Counted from the first letter of the stretch, positions 1 to 9,047 are shown. The stretch: 64,000 nucleotides of DNA from DASWUZ01 sp036401375 (GCA_036401375.1 DASWVB010000002.1:459391-523390), one strand, 5' to 3'. Program-made: numbers and translations. Notes: a model not told the origin generated them from the letters alone.

Positions 1-206
1 AGATCCTCGGCGCCGGGGGCGGCGGATTTCTACTGATGTACGCGCCTCTCGATCGCCAGCCTGCGGTGATCGATGCTCTGCGCGAACTGCGGCGTATCCC
101 GTTCCGCTTTGAGCGCGAGGGCAGCAAGATCGTGTATTACCAGCCCGCCAATCTCGACGAAGAGCAGACTGCCGCGGAAAGGAATGCATGCCTGCGGTAC
201 TTGTGA
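1..206 (+). CDS. hddA: GHMP-family sugar kinase, C-terminal end (probable heptose-7-phosphate kinase)
   Basis: Partial gene entering from the left edge; the frame begins with the codon at 3 and stops with TGA at 204-206. The 67 visible residues start with a glycine-rich GAGGGGF motif, the third conserved motif of GHMP kinases, then FRFEREGSKIVYY, which resembles the end of D-glycero-D-manno-heptose 7-phosphate kinases. These enzymes phosphorylate C1 in the GDP-heptose route. The call is strengthened by the downstream fused heptose nucleotidyltransferase/phosphatase. The last 19 bases overlap the next gene, so the genes are probably co-translated. Another GHMP kinase (galactokinase, fucokinase) cannot be fully excluded from the tail alone. 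Confidence 0.7.
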   Translation, partial: ILGAGGGGFLLMYAPLDRQPAVIDALRELRRIPFRFEREGSKIVYYQPANLDEEQTAAERNACLRYL

Positions 207-1282
207 CCGGAGCGGCCGGGTTCCTCGGCAGCCACCTCGTCGATGCTCTGCTCGCGCAGGGCGATCGGGTCATCGGGGTCGACAATTTTCTGCGCGGCAC
301 GCGCGCCAACCTGGCCGAGGCCTTCGCACGCGGCGGCTTTGAGCTGCTCACCGCCGACCTTGCCGATACCGAGAGCTGCAACCGGGTGGTGCGCAACCTG
401 GAGGCCGCCGAGGTGCAGCAGGTCTGGCACCTCGCTGCCAACTCCGACATACCAGCCGGAGTCGATGACCTCAACGTTGACCTGCGCGATACTTTTTTGA
501 GCACCGTCGGCAGCTTGCGCATCGCCAAGCAGCTTGGAATCAAGCACTTTTTCTTTACCTCGACCTCTGCTGTCTACGGCGAGCGCGAGGGCCTTTTGAC
601 CGAGGATAGTGGGCCGATGCAGCCCATCTCAAACTACGGTGCTATGAAGCTGGCGAGCGAGGCTGCAATCTCCGCCGCCGCCGAGGCTTATCTCGAGACG
701 GCACGCGTCTTTCGCCTGCCCAACGTGGTCGGAGCGCGCAGCACCCACGGCCTGATCCATGACATGCGCGGCAAGCTGGCGGCTTCACCAGATCGGCTGC
801 AGGTGCTCGGCGACGGCACCCAGCGGAAGCAGTATCTGCATGCAGGCGAGCTGATCGAGGCCGTGCTGTGGGTGGCGGAGCACGCGTCTGGCCAGTACGA
901 GGTCTACAACGTCGGTCCATCCAACGACCCGGGCATCACCGTTCGCCGGATCATTGAGATCATTCTGGAGACCTCCGGCAGCAGCGCTACCGCTGTCTAT
1001 ACCGGGGGCGACCGTGGGTGGGTCGGCGACGTGCCGCGCTTCTTCTACTCGGTCGAAAAGCTCGCGGCGTCAGGCTGGCGAGCGCGCGGCAGCTCCGAGA
1101 GCGCAATCCGGCAGGCTTGCTTCGAACTTCTCGGCGGCGCTCCTGATTCTCTGCTCAGCGCGGTCGGAAAGCCGTTGGGTGCACCGTCGCCGCGTGGAAA
1201 GGCCCCGACCCTTGAAGTTCTGGCAGCAGGGAAGTCAGCGGCGGACGAAAGAGCGGATGAAGCGAAGGCCGTTCCCCTGTGA
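188..1282 (+). CDS. NAD-dependent epimerase/dehydratase (extended SDR)
   Basis: 364 residues. The Rossmann fold is evident from TGAAGFLGS at the N terminus (glycines 8, 11, 14) and the catalytic pair Tyr150-x3-Lys154 (YGAMK), with the TSTSAVYGE strand before it holding the catalytic Ser/Thr. It probably epimerises or dehydrates a nucleotide-activated sugar, and its place between the heptose kinase and the heptose nucleotidyltransferase suggests a heptose-derived substrate. That substrate is inferred, not shown. A GGAAAGGAA ribosome site precedes the ATG. The gene overlaps the kinase end by 19 bases and the next gene by 4. The last 50 or so residues (after about 310) form an Ala/Lys-rich tail not typical of the core family. 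Confidence 0.85.
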   Translation: MPAVLVTGAAGFLGSHLVDALLAQGDRVIGVDNFLRGTRANLAEAFARGGFELLTADLADTESCNRVVRNLEAAEVQQVWHLAANSDIPAGVDDLNVDLRDTFLSTVGSLRIAKQLGIKHFFFTSTSAVYGEREGLLTEDSGPMQPISNYGAMKLASEAAISAAAEAYLETARVFRLPNVVGARSTHGLIHDMRGKLAASPDRLQVLGDGTQRKQYLHAGELIEAVLWVAEHASGQYEVYNVGPSNDPGITVRRIIEIILETSGSSATAVYTGGDRGWVGDVPRFFYSVEKLAASGWRARGSSESAIRQACFELLGGAPDSLLSAVGKPLGAPSPRGKAPTLEVLAAGKSAADERADEAKAVPL

Positions 1283-2628
1283 ATGCAGTGATCCTCGCGG
1301 GCGGCAGAGGCACCCGCCTGGCCGCCCGCACCGGCGGCCTGCCAAAGCCGCTGGTGGAGGTAAACGGCAGGCCGCTGCTCGCCTACCAGCTTGAACTCCT
1401 GAAGAAGCACGGCGTCGACCAGGTTACGCTGCTCTGCGGCTTCGGCGCCGCGGCCGTCCGCGATTTCTGCGGAGACGGCTCCCGATGGAGCCTTCACTTA
1501 CGCTGCATCGAGGAGCAGCAGGCCCTCGGCACCGCGGGAGCCGTGATCGACGCACTGCCTCAGCTCCCGGAGAGCTTCCTGGTGCTCTACGGGGACACGA
1601 TGTTGAACGTCGATCTGCGCCGCCTGAACAACGCGCACCTCGCCAGCGGCGCCGAAGCCACCCTCTTTCTGCACCCCAACGACCATCCCGAAGACTCCGA
1701 CCTCGTCGAGACCGGTGAAGACGGCTTCGTCACTGCCATCCACCCCTGCCCGCATGCGGACCTTTCTGCGCTGCCGAACCAGGTCAACGCTGCTCTCTAC
1801 GTGGTGAACGCGGCGGCACTGCGAGGGTTCGATGTCAGCTCGGGCGAGCTCAAGCTGGCCCGGAGCGCAGGCCCTCTGGACTTCGCTCACGACGTGTTTC
1901 CCAGCCTGCTCGGCAGCGGAGCGCGGCTCTACGGCTATCGCAGCCCCGAATACATCAAGGACGCGGGCACCCCGGAGCGTCTGGACCGCGTGGCCGCCGA
2001 CGTAGCGAGCGGCCTGGTCGCGCGCAGCAGCCTCGACGTCCCCCGTCCCGCCGTCTTTCTCGACCGCGATGGAACGATCAACGAGGAGGTCGGCCACCTC
2101 AGCCGCCCCGGCCAGTTTCGGCTAATCCTGGGAGCCGCGGAGGGCATTCGGCTGCTGCGGGACGCGGGCTACCGCATCGCCGTAATCACCAACCAGCCGG
2201 TGATCGCCCGCGGGGATTGCACCGCCGCAGGCCTGGCACAGATCCACAACGCGATGGAGATGCAGTTGAGCCGCGAACACGCCTTCGTCGACGGCATCTT
2301 TCACTGCCCTCACCATCCTGACCGCGGATTCGAGGGTGAAGTGCCCGAGCTGAAGTTCGACTGTGAGTGCCGGAAGCCGAAGCTGGGCCTCGTCGAGCGC
2401 GCTGTGCGTGAGTTGAACATCGATCTCCGCGGCAGCTGGCTGATCGGCGATCGCACCAGCGATATTGAACTCGCCCGTCGAGCCGGTATACGCTCCATCC
2501 TCGTCAAGACGGGCGCCGCCGGAGGCGACGGTGCTTACTCCGCCGTCCCTGCTCTCACGTTTGCCACTCTGCTCGATGCAGCAAGCTTCCTCGCCGAGAG
2601 GGCAGATTTCCCGAACCAACAAGGCTGA
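1279..2628 (+). CDS. Fused heptose-1-phosphate nucleotidyltransferase and HAD-IIIA heptose bisphosphate phosphatase
   Basis: 449 residues with two enzymes in one chain. Residues 1-240 are a sugar-phosphate nucleotidyltransferase (LAGGRGTRL at 6-14, PKPL at 22-25, YGDT at 104-107), matching HddC/RfbA-like proteins. Residues 255-440 are a HAD-IIIA phosphatase of GmhB type: LDRDGT with Asp262/Asp264, the zinc loop CPHH (343) with CECRKP (362), and IGDRTSD (389-395). GmhB removes the C7 phosphate before HddC makes the NDP-heptose, so the fusion joins consecutive steps. The GTG start overlaps the upstream stop (GTGA), indicating translational coupling. Function is assigned by family. Whether GDP or ADP is the nucleotide is inferred from the HddA-like kinase. 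Confidence 0.88.
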   Translation: MNAVILAGGRGTRLAARTGGLPKPLVEVNGRPLLAYQLELLKKHGVDQVTLLCGFGAAAVRDFCGDGSRWSLHLRCIEEQQALGTAGAVIDALPQLPESFLVLYGDTMLNVDLRRLNNAHLASGAEATLFLHPNDHPEDSDLVETGEDGFVTAIHPCPHADLSALPNQVNAALYVVNAAALRGFDVSSGELKLARSAGPLDFAHDVFPSLLGSGARLYGYRSPEYIKDAGTPERLDRVAADVASGLVARSSLDVPRPAVFLDRDGTINEEVGHLSRPGQFRLILGAAEGIRLLRDAGYRIAVITNQPVIARGDCTAAGLAQIHNAMEMQLSREHAFVDGIFHCPHHPDRGFEGEVPELKFDCECRKPKLGLVERAVRELNIDLRGSWLIGDRTSDIELARRAGIRSILVKTGAAGGDGAYSAVPALTFATLLDAASFLAERADFPNQQG

Positions 2629-2742
2629 CTCGGTGCACGTGCGAAAGCAGGGCCAAGGCAAGCGAACAGCGTTCAGGCACAAGCCACTAGTACAATCAAA
2701 GAGCGTCCTGGATAGCAAAAGCAGGGCTAGAGTCTTCAACAT

Positions 2743-3960
2743 ATGGGTCATGTTGCATGGTTCCTCTTCGCGATCGGCTGCATGGGATCGGCGTCCTCTA
2801 CCGTGTTCCTCGGGCTTGCGCTACTAGGAACGATCAGATTTCGAGGGCAGTCGGGGGAGCAGGCGCGTGCGGTCAGCAAGCTGCAGGATTCTGACCTGCC
2901 CCCGGTCTCGATACTCAAGCCGCTGCACGGAAACGAGACCCAGCTCGAAAAGAACATCGAAAGCTTCTTCCAGCAGGATTATCCAGCCTACGAGATACTG
3001 CTGGCCGTCGATCACGAGGACGATGCGGCGCTGCCGATAGCCTTGGCCGTGTGCGCGCGTTATCCCGCTATCCCTTCGCGCGTCCTGGTTACAGGCGAGC
3101 CGCCCTGGCCCAACCCGCCCGCCTACTCGTTTGCGCGAATGGCTGAGGTCGCGACTCACGAGATCCTCGTCACGAGCGATAGCGACGTGATCGTCTCACC
3201 GAGCTATCTTCGGGAAGTGGTGCCCCCGTTGATGGACCCTAAAATCGGGATGTTGACCTGTGTCTATCGCGGGTTGAACAGGGGCGGCCTGTGGTCAAAC
3301 ATGGACGCTATCGGGATGAGCGTTGAGATGACGGCGGGCGTCATGGTCGCGAACCTGCTCGAAGGGATCAAGTTCGGACTTGGACCTACTATCGTCGTGC
3401 GACGCGATGCTCTAGAGGGCATCGGTGGCTACCGGTCGCTCGGCGACTACTTCTCCAATGACTTCGCGATCGGCAATATGATTGCTGCTGAGGGGCGGGA
3501 GATAGTTCTCTCACGCCACATCATTACTCATGTGGTGCCGCCGATGAGTTTCAAGAAAATGTGGCACCGGCAAGTACGATGGGCGACAGGCACCCGGCGC
3601 TCTCGTCCGCTCGGCCATCTTGGCACAGGGCTCATCTTTGCGACCCCCTTTGGAATACTTGCAGCAATCACAGGTCCCGCCGTTCATCACGGACTGCTGG
3701 GCGCTGGTTTGCTTGGCTGGTCGATCCTCAATCGGATGATCGAGTCGATGTTGATCGGCTGGGGCGTAACCCGCAGCCGCGAAAGCCTGACCCGCCCCTG
3801 GCTATACCCATTGCGCGACCTGCTTGGCTTCAGCGTGTGGCTGGCCAGCTATATGAGCCGCAGCATGCGGTGGCGCGATGGTCGCTTTGAGTTGGTTCGC
3901 GGGGGAAAAATCCTGCAGCGCGACCGCAACGGAAATGTGATCCACATGGGCGCGTCGTAG
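2743..3960 (+). CDS. hpnI: HpnI-like / ceramide glucosyltransferase-type GT2/GT21 glycosyltransferase
   Basis: 405 residues. An N-terminal membrane segment (about 5-30) is followed by a GT-A catalytic domain: VSILKPLHGNE at 55-65, AVDHEDD near 88-94, the TSDSDV DxD-type motif at 144-149 and HRQVRWATGTRR, the (Q/R)xxRW signature. Two or three hydrophobic segments lie at the C terminus. Such proteins transfer a sugar from UDP-sugar to a lipid at the membrane. HpnI proteins attach N-acetylglucosamine to bacteriohopanetetrol, while close homologues glucosylate ceramide. No other hopanoid genes lie beside it, so the lipid substrate is not settled. It stands alone, 114 bases after the heptose operon, with a weak ribosome site, and converges on the ArnT-like gene. 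Confidence 0.75.
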   Translation: MGHVAWFLFAIGCMGSASSTVFLGLALLGTIRFRGQSGEQARAVSKLQDSDLPPVSILKPLHGNETQLEKNIESFFQQDYPAYEILLAVDHEDDAALPIALAVCARYPAIPSRVLVTGEPPWPNPPAYSFARMAEVATHEILVTSDSDVIVSPSYLREVVPPLMDPKIGMLTCVYRGLNRGGLWSNMDAIGMSVEMTAGVMVANLLEGIKFGLGPTIVVRRDALEGIGGYRSLGDYFSNDFAIGNMIAAEGREIVLSRHIITHVVPPMSFKKMWHRQVRWATGTRRSRPLGHLGTGLIFATPFGILAAITGPAVHHGLLGAGLLGWSILNRMIESMLIGWGVTRSRESLTRPWLYPLRDLLGFSVWLASYMSRSMRWRDGRFELVRGGKILQRDRNGNVIHMGAS

Positions 3961-3989
3961 GGCGAGTCCTCGCGCGAGTCCCTTGGTGC

Positions 3990-4010
3990 GACATCATGCG
4001 CGTAGATGTC
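3990..4010. terminator. Possible small hairpin between convergent genes
   Basis: GACATC at 3990-3995 pairs with GATGTC at 4005-4010 around a 9-base loop, directly at the end of the minus-strand gene and 30 bases after the plus-strand gene. There is no T tract, so terminator function is weakly supported. Confidence 0.25.
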
Positions 4011-6047
4011 CTATCTGAGGGCTCGGTCGGTGTAGAGCGTCTTGTCGGCTAGCTCCTGAACGGCCTGTGCTCGGGAGCCGAGCAGTGCGGCTACATGGGC
4101 CTTATATTCTCCGGTAACAAAGAGAAACTTGCGCGGCCCTGTGCCCCAAGCCTGAAGCAGCGCCTGATCGTCGAGGAAGATGTGCGGAGCGTCGGGGTAG
4201 CACGATCCCCACAGCATCGACGAGAGGCCGGGACACTGGCCGGGCACGGTGTTATGCACCAGGTAGGCTTGCTGGTTGGTGTAGAAGGGGATCGACGAGC
4301 CGTCGGACTGGTCCCCATAGAGCAGAACCTGCGCCCTGGAAGAAGCGGTTAGACCCGAGCCTGACTCTGAGCCCGGCTCCAGAGCAGACTCGCGAAGCTC
4401 GATGCGCTTGATCGTGTCGGCCATGGCGCGCGAAGAGAGCAGCGGCTCGAATCGCCCGAACGCAGTATGGGCGGCGATCAGGAAGATGGCAGAGGTGAAG
4501 GCTATCGAGGTGGTCGCCTCAACCGGATGCCCTTTACGCCGGAGGATCCACGCCAGCAGGGGACCGGCAAACAGCGCGATCGCAGCCATGGCCGCCGGTT
4601 CGCGCAAGGCCGCAAACGATGGCGCTGTCAGGTCGAAGAAGTGCGACATCGACAGCGAATATCCGCCCACAGCGCGATGGGCCAGCAGCGTTCCGATGTC
4701 GGGGACGAAGGGCAGCGATCGCGAGGACCACAGTCCATAGCCGAGTGCCGCCGCCGACCCAATGCCAACTACGGCAAAGACAGCATGCAGCCAATTGAAC
4801 CAGTTCGAGGGCGCACGCGGCGACTGCTCCGCGCTGGTGAGCGCACCGACGGTGAGCAGCAACAGGGCGAAGTACGCAGGGTAGGTGTAGTACTCCTGGT
4901 TGGTGGACAGTGCGAAGAAGATCAGGATGAAGCCCGCATAGAGCGCCAGCAGCCAGCTGGTGCGGGCGCGGAACTTCAGCCGGGCAGCGTGCGCGGCGGG
5001 GTCTTGAAGGTGGGCGCGATCGATATAGAAGTCGACAGTCTGCGGTGTGAACGGCCTGAGATCGCTGAGCCAGCCGCGGCGCTTTCGCCAGGCCTGACGC
5101 AGCGCGATGGGCAAGAAGAGGCTCCAGGGAAAGAGCCAGACCAGGTGCAGCGGCCAGTAGAGGTAAAAGGGCAGCTTGTTGTAGTCATGGGGGAAGCGCC
5201 TGCCTAGGAAGCGCAGTACCTGTTCGTTGATGAAGTAGAAGTAGAAGAACCCATGCACATTTCCCGGGCTCGGTATGTTGCCGAGCGGGTGTCCGTGGTC
5301 CGGATTGCGCAGCGAGGCGAGCACGTGCCAGGGGGCGGCGATGGCGAGAAAGAGCAGCAGGCCGGAGAACAGGCGGAACTCACGCCACCTGCGCCAGAAA
5401 CCGGTGAGCAGCAGGTAAGGAATTACCGCGGCCAGGAAGAAGACTGGCGCAATCAGGCCCTTGGTCAGGACCGCGAGCGCGAGTGAGGCGTAGACGAAGT
5501 AAAAGCGGGCTGGCCTGCGGTCCTCGAGCGCGGTGAGGAAGAAGTAGAGCGCTGCAGCCAGAAAAAAGCTTAGGATCGCCTCCGGAATAAAGAAGCGGGT
5601 GAAGAGGAAGATCCCTACGCTGGTGAGCAGCGCGAGCGCGGAGTAGAAGGCGGCCCGTTCGCCATAGGCGCGCCTGGCCCACAGCCAGCCGAGGACGGCC
5701 GTAGCCAGCACCGCCAGCGACGCCGGCAGATGACTCGCGAAGACGTTGAACCCGAAGATGCGATAGTCGACAGCGGCCAGCCAGTAGGGCAGCGGCGCCT
5801 TTTCGAGGTAGCGAATGCCGTTCGGCTGCAGCGTGACCCAGTCACCCGAGAGCACAATGTGCTGCGCGGCGAGGGCGTGGGTCGAGTCGACGTCATCGAG
5901 CAGCGAGGGGGAGAACAGTGCGGCGAAGTGGACGGCGATGTACACCAGCAACAGGACGGTCCATGCCTTGGCGGGTGTGAGCAGAGAGGCAGTTGGCACG
6001 GCAGACGTGGCCGCTTGGGTGCTTGTGTTGGGCATGGTTTCGCGCAA
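4011..6047 (-). CDS. ArnT-like polytopic glycosyltransferase (GT-C fold)
   Basis: 678 residues with about a dozen hydrophobic segments. The first periplasmic loop holds DDVDSTHA and YLEKAPLPYW, the acidic and aromatic pattern of ArnT/PMT-family enzymes that use polyprenyl-phosphate sugars as donors. Family members modify lipid A, proteins or other envelope glycans on the periplasmic side. The acceptor here is unknown, and no arn operon is nearby. A soluble-looking segment (about 330-360) interrupts the membrane helices, and a C-terminal domain follows about residue 530. The start is TTG, or an in-frame ATG four codons later (6035); neither has a clear ribosome site. Confidence 0.8.
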   Translation of the reverse strand: MRETMPNTSTQAATSAVPTASLLTPAKAWTVLLLVYIAVHFAALFSPSLLDDVDSTHALAAQHIVLSGDWVTLQPNGIRYLEKAPLPYWLAAVDYRIFGFNVFASHLPASLAVLATAVLGWLWARRAYGERAAFYSALALLTSVGIFLFTRFFIPEAILSFFLAAALYFFLTALEDRRPARFYFVYASLALAVLTKGLIAPVFFLAAVIPYLLLTGFWRRWREFRLFSGLLLFLAIAAPWHVLASLRNPDHGHPLGNIPSPGNVHGFFYFYFINEQVLRFLGRRFPHDYNKLPFYLYWPLHLVWLFPWSLFLPIALRQAWRKRRGWLSDLRPFTPQTVDFYIDRAHLQDPAAHAARLKFRARTSWLLALYAGFILIFFALSTNQEYYTYPAYFALLLLTVGALTSAEQSPRAPSNWFNWLHAVFAVVGIGSAAALGYGLWSSRSLPFVPDIGTLLAHRAVGGYSLSMSHFFDLTAPSFAALREPAAMAAIALFAGPLLAWILRRKGHPVEATTSIAFTSAIFLIAAHTAFGRFEPLLSSRAMADTIKRIELRESALEPGSESGSGLTASSRAQVLLYGDQSDGSSIPFYTNQQAYLVHNTVPGQCPGLSSMLWGSCYPDAPHIFLDDQALLQAWGTGPRKFLFVTGEYKAHVAALLGSRAQAVQELADKTLYTDRALR

Positions 6048-6129
6048 TCAACAGAATAGCAGTCCAAAGAACAGCGACTCTGGCCGGGGCTTTATTGAGC
6101 CTTACCCTGAAACGTTAGTTATGCCGCGC

Positions 6130-8490
6130 TCACGCAGGCGTCCACTTCCAGTCCCTCACCTCTGGCAGGTCCTCGCCATTCTCTGACACGTAAAGCTTGT
6201 GGCGCTGGATCGATTCCGAGTAGGTCTGTAGCGCGGCGTCGACCCGGCCAGCCATTCGCGGCGTTCGCCGGACCACGTCGAGCGCGAGCTGATAGCGATC
6301 GATGTTGTTGAGCACGCACATGTCGAATGGGGTGGTTGTGGTGCCCTCTTCCTTGTAGCCGCGCACGTGGATGTTGTCGTGATTTTTGCGGCGGTACGTC
6401 AGGCGGTGGATTACGGTGGGATAGCCATGAAAGCAGAACACGATCGGCTTGTCGGGGGTGAAGATCTCGTCGAAGTCCTCTTCAATCAAGCCGTGAGGAT
6501 GCTCTTCGCTCGACTGGAGGCTCATCAGGTCGACGACATTGACCACTCGGATTCGCAGATCGGGCTGCTGCTTCCGCAGAAGGGTCACGGCCGCCAGAGT
6601 CTCGAGGGTGGGTACGTCGCCGGCGCACGCCATGACCACATCAGGATCCTTGCCGTCGTCGGTGCTGGCCCACTTCCAGATGCTCACTCCGGCGGCACAA
6701 TGGCGCACGGCATCGTCCATGGTGAGCCAGTTCTCGGCAGGCTGCTTGCCGGCGATGATGAGGTTGATGTAGTTCTTGCTGCGCAGGCAGTGGTCGGCGA
6801 CGGAGAGCAGGGTGTTCGCGTCGGGCGCGAGGTAGATGCGGACGATGTCAGCCTTCTTGTTGAGCAGGTGATCGATGAAGCCGGGATCCTGGTGCGAGAA
6901 TCCGTTGTGGTCCTGGCGCCAGACGTGCGAGGTGAGCAGGTAGTTCAAGGAAGCGATGGGCTTTCTCCAGGCCATGTGGCGTGTGACCTTGAGCCACTTG
7001 GCGTGCTGGTTCACCATCGAGTCGATGATGTGGATGAATGCCTCGTAGCAGGAGAAGAAGCCGTGCCGCCCGGTCAGCAGGTACCCCTCGAGCCAACCCT
7101 GGCACATGTGCTCGCTCAGCACCTCCATGTAGCGGCCGTCGCGCGAGAGGCTGACGTCGACCGGCAGCTGCGCGTCCTCCCACGTCTTGCCAGAGGTTAC
7201 GTAGCCGTCATCGATGCGGTTTGAGGCGGTTTCGTCGGGGCCGAAGATCCGGAAGTTCCTGCTGTCCAGGTTGCACTTCATGACGTCGCCGAGGAACTTG
7301 CCAAGCACCCTCGTCGCCTCTGACAAGGTTGTGCCCGGCGTGGGAACATCGACGGCATAGTCGCGGAAGTGCGGCATCTTGAGCGGCTCGAGCAGCAGGC
7401 CGCCGTTGGCGTGCGGGTTCATGCCCATGCGGCGCCGCCCCTTCGGAGCCAGCTCTGCGAGGTCGGCGCGCAGCTTGCCGTTGCCATCGAAGAGCTTTTG
7501 CGGCTCGTAACCCTTCATCCAGTCTTCGAGGATGTGCAGGTGGTCGGGTTTCTCATGGAGCTCTGAAAATGGCACCTGGTGGGCCCGCCACGTACCCTCG
7601 ACGGGCTTGCCGTCGACCTCCTTGGGGCCGGTCCAGCCCTTGGGGCTGCGCAGGATCAGCATCGGCCAGCGCGGCCGCTCGGTGCTGCCCTCCTCACGGG
7701 CCGCCCTCTGAATCGCGAGAATGCAATCGACGATCTTGTCCAATACCTCGGCCATGCCCGCATGCATGGTCATCGGGTCGTCGCCTGTCAAGGTGTAAGG
7801 CTCATAGCCATAGCCGCGAAACAGCTCCAGCAGCTCTTCCTCAGGGATCCGCGCGAGGACGGTGGGATTGGCGATCTTGTAGCCGTTCAAATGCAGGATA
7901 GGCAGCACTGCGCCATCGCGCTCGGCGTTGATGAACTTGTTGGAGTGCCAGCTGGTCGCGAGCGGCCCAGTCTCCGCCTCACCGTCGCCCACCACGGCAG
8001 CGACGATCAGCTTAGGATTGTCAAAGGCGGCGCCATAGGCGTGCACCAGCGCGTAACCGAGCTCGCCGCCCTCGTGGATCGATCCCGGGGTCTCGGGCGC
8101 GACGTGGCTCGGTATCCCGTACGGCCACGAGAACTGGCGGAAGAGGCGCTTCATTCCGTCCCGGTTCTGCTCGATCGCGGGGTAGATCTCGCTGTAGGAG
8201 CCCTCGAGATAGGTGTGCGCGACGATTCCCGGGCCGCCATGTCCCGGCCCCATGATGTACATCATGTTCAGATCGCGCTCGTTGATCAGCCGATTGAGAT
8301 GGACGTAGATGAAGTTGAGCCCCGAGGTCGTACCCCAGTGCCCAAGCAGGCGCGGCTTGACGTGGGCGAGGGTCAGCGGCTGCTCCAGGAGGGGGTTGTC
8401 TTGAAGGTAAATCTGTCCGACAGTGAGGTAGTTGGCCGCTCGCCAGTAGGAGTCCATCCTGGTGAGAAGTTCCTGGCTGGGTGCGGTCAT
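6130..8490 (-). CDS. xfp: Xylulose-5-phosphate/fructose-6-phosphate phosphoketolase
   Basis: 786 residues, the normal family length. It uses thiamine diphosphate and phosphate to cleave xylulose 5-phosphate (and often fructose 6-phosphate) into acetyl phosphate plus glyceraldehyde 3-phosphate (or erythrose 4-phosphate). Diagnostic stretches include GHWGTTSGLNF near residue 50, MGPGHGGPG near 80, VVGDGEAETGPLA, and the C-terminal VFCFHGYP and RGYKEEGTTTTPFDM segments. The ATG is preceded by GAGG eight bases upstream. It is a stand-alone gene: no acetate kinase or phosphotransacetylase is visible nearby to use the acetyl phosphate. Pgi and a phosphohexomutase lie within 8 kb and could supply hexose phosphates. 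Confidence 0.96.
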   Translation of the reverse strand: MTAPSQELLTRMDSYWRAANYLTVGQIYLQDNPLLEQPLTLAHVKPRLLGHWGTTSGLNFIYVHLNRLINERDLNMMYIMGPGHGGPGIVAHTYLEGSYSEIYPAIEQNRDGMKRLFRQFSWPYGIPSHVAPETPGSIHEGGELGYALVHAYGAAFDNPKLIVAAVVGDGEAETGPLATSWHSNKFINAERDGAVLPILHLNGYKIANPTVLARIPEEELLELFRGYGYEPYTLTGDDPMTMHAGMAEVLDKIVDCILAIQRAAREEGSTERPRWPMLILRSPKGWTGPKEVDGKPVEGTWRAHQVPFSELHEKPDHLHILEDWMKGYEPQKLFDGNGKLRADLAELAPKGRRRMGMNPHANGGLLLEPLKMPHFRDYAVDVPTPGTTLSEATRVLGKFLGDVMKCNLDSRNFRIFGPDETASNRIDDGYVTSGKTWEDAQLPVDVSLSRDGRYMEVLSEHMCQGWLEGYLLTGRHGFFSCYEAFIHIIDSMVNQHAKWLKVTRHMAWRKPIASLNYLLTSHVWRQDHNGFSHQDPGFIDHLLNKKADIVRIYLAPDANTLLSVADHCLRSKNYINLIIAGKQPAENWLTMDDAVRHCAAGVSIWKWASTDDGKDPDVVMACAGDVPTLETLAAVTLLRKQQPDLRIRVVNVVDLMSLQSSEEHPHGLIEEDFDEIFTPDKPIVFCFHGYPTVIHRLTYRRKNHDNIHVRGYKEEGTTTTPFDMCVLNNIDRYQLALDVVRRTPRMAGRVDAALQTYSESIQRHKLYVSENGEDLPEVRDWKWTPA

Positions 8491-8756
8491 GGGGAGCCCT
8501 CGTTGAGACGATTGGATTGCGGGTGGTCGCCTTCAGTCTAGCGGAAGGATGGATTGGAGGCCGAATGGCGAAGAGGAGCGGCGGAGTGCGCTCTTACTTG
8601 AATGTACCCGTGAAGTCTGAATGCTTCGTTAAAAAGCAGGGTGGGGCGCCTGGCAGGGTCCCCGCGCATGGCCAGCCTGGGGGCGGTGAATTTCCGGGGA
8701 AGCCTTCGGCGCATCCAAGTTTCGAGTAGGATTGCAAGGCAAGGAGAAGGGCAGAT

Positions 8757-9047
8757 ATGCACATCAAAGCTTTGGGTTATGGGGTTTTAGCATCGGCGTT
8801 ATTCTTGAGCGCCGGTTCGTCGTTCGCGGCCCAGTCTGATACTGGCGCCAAGCAGGACATGAGAAACGCGGGCACCGACACCAAGGATGCTGCGAAGAGC
8901 ACCGGGCGGGGCGTCAAAAAGGGTACTAAGAAGGCGTACCACGGAACGAAAAAGGGCACCAAGAAGGCGGTGCACGCCACCGGCCATGGATTGAAGAAGG
9001 TCGGCAACAAGATGGAAGGCAAGAGCGACACCACCACCCCTCAGTAA
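8757..9047 (+). CDS. Small secreted lysine-rich protein with 11-residue repeats
   Basis: 96 residues. A signal peptide (1 to about 24, ending SSFAA) is followed by a charged, very Lys/Gly/Thr-rich chain. From about residue 51 three degenerate 11-residue units can be aligned (KKGTKKAYHG, TKKGTKKAVHA, TGHGLKKVGNK). The pattern recalls 11-mer LEA-type or histone-H1-like low-complexity proteins, but no named family is recognised. A strong AAGGAGAAGG ribosome site lies about 8 bases before the ATG. It is probably periplasmic. A role in nucleic acid, polyanion or desiccation protection would be guesswork. Confidence 0.75.
   Translation: MHIKALGYGVLASALFLSAGSSFAAQSDTGAKQDMRNAGTDTKDAAKSTGRGVKKGTKKAYHGTKKGTKKAVHATGHGLKKVGNKMEGKSDTTTPQ

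Noticed and set aside
6367..8541. Long plus-strand open frames opposite the phosphoketolase gene
   Set aside because: Antisense shadows in high-GC DNA. They have no family resemblance, and the minus-strand gene is certain.
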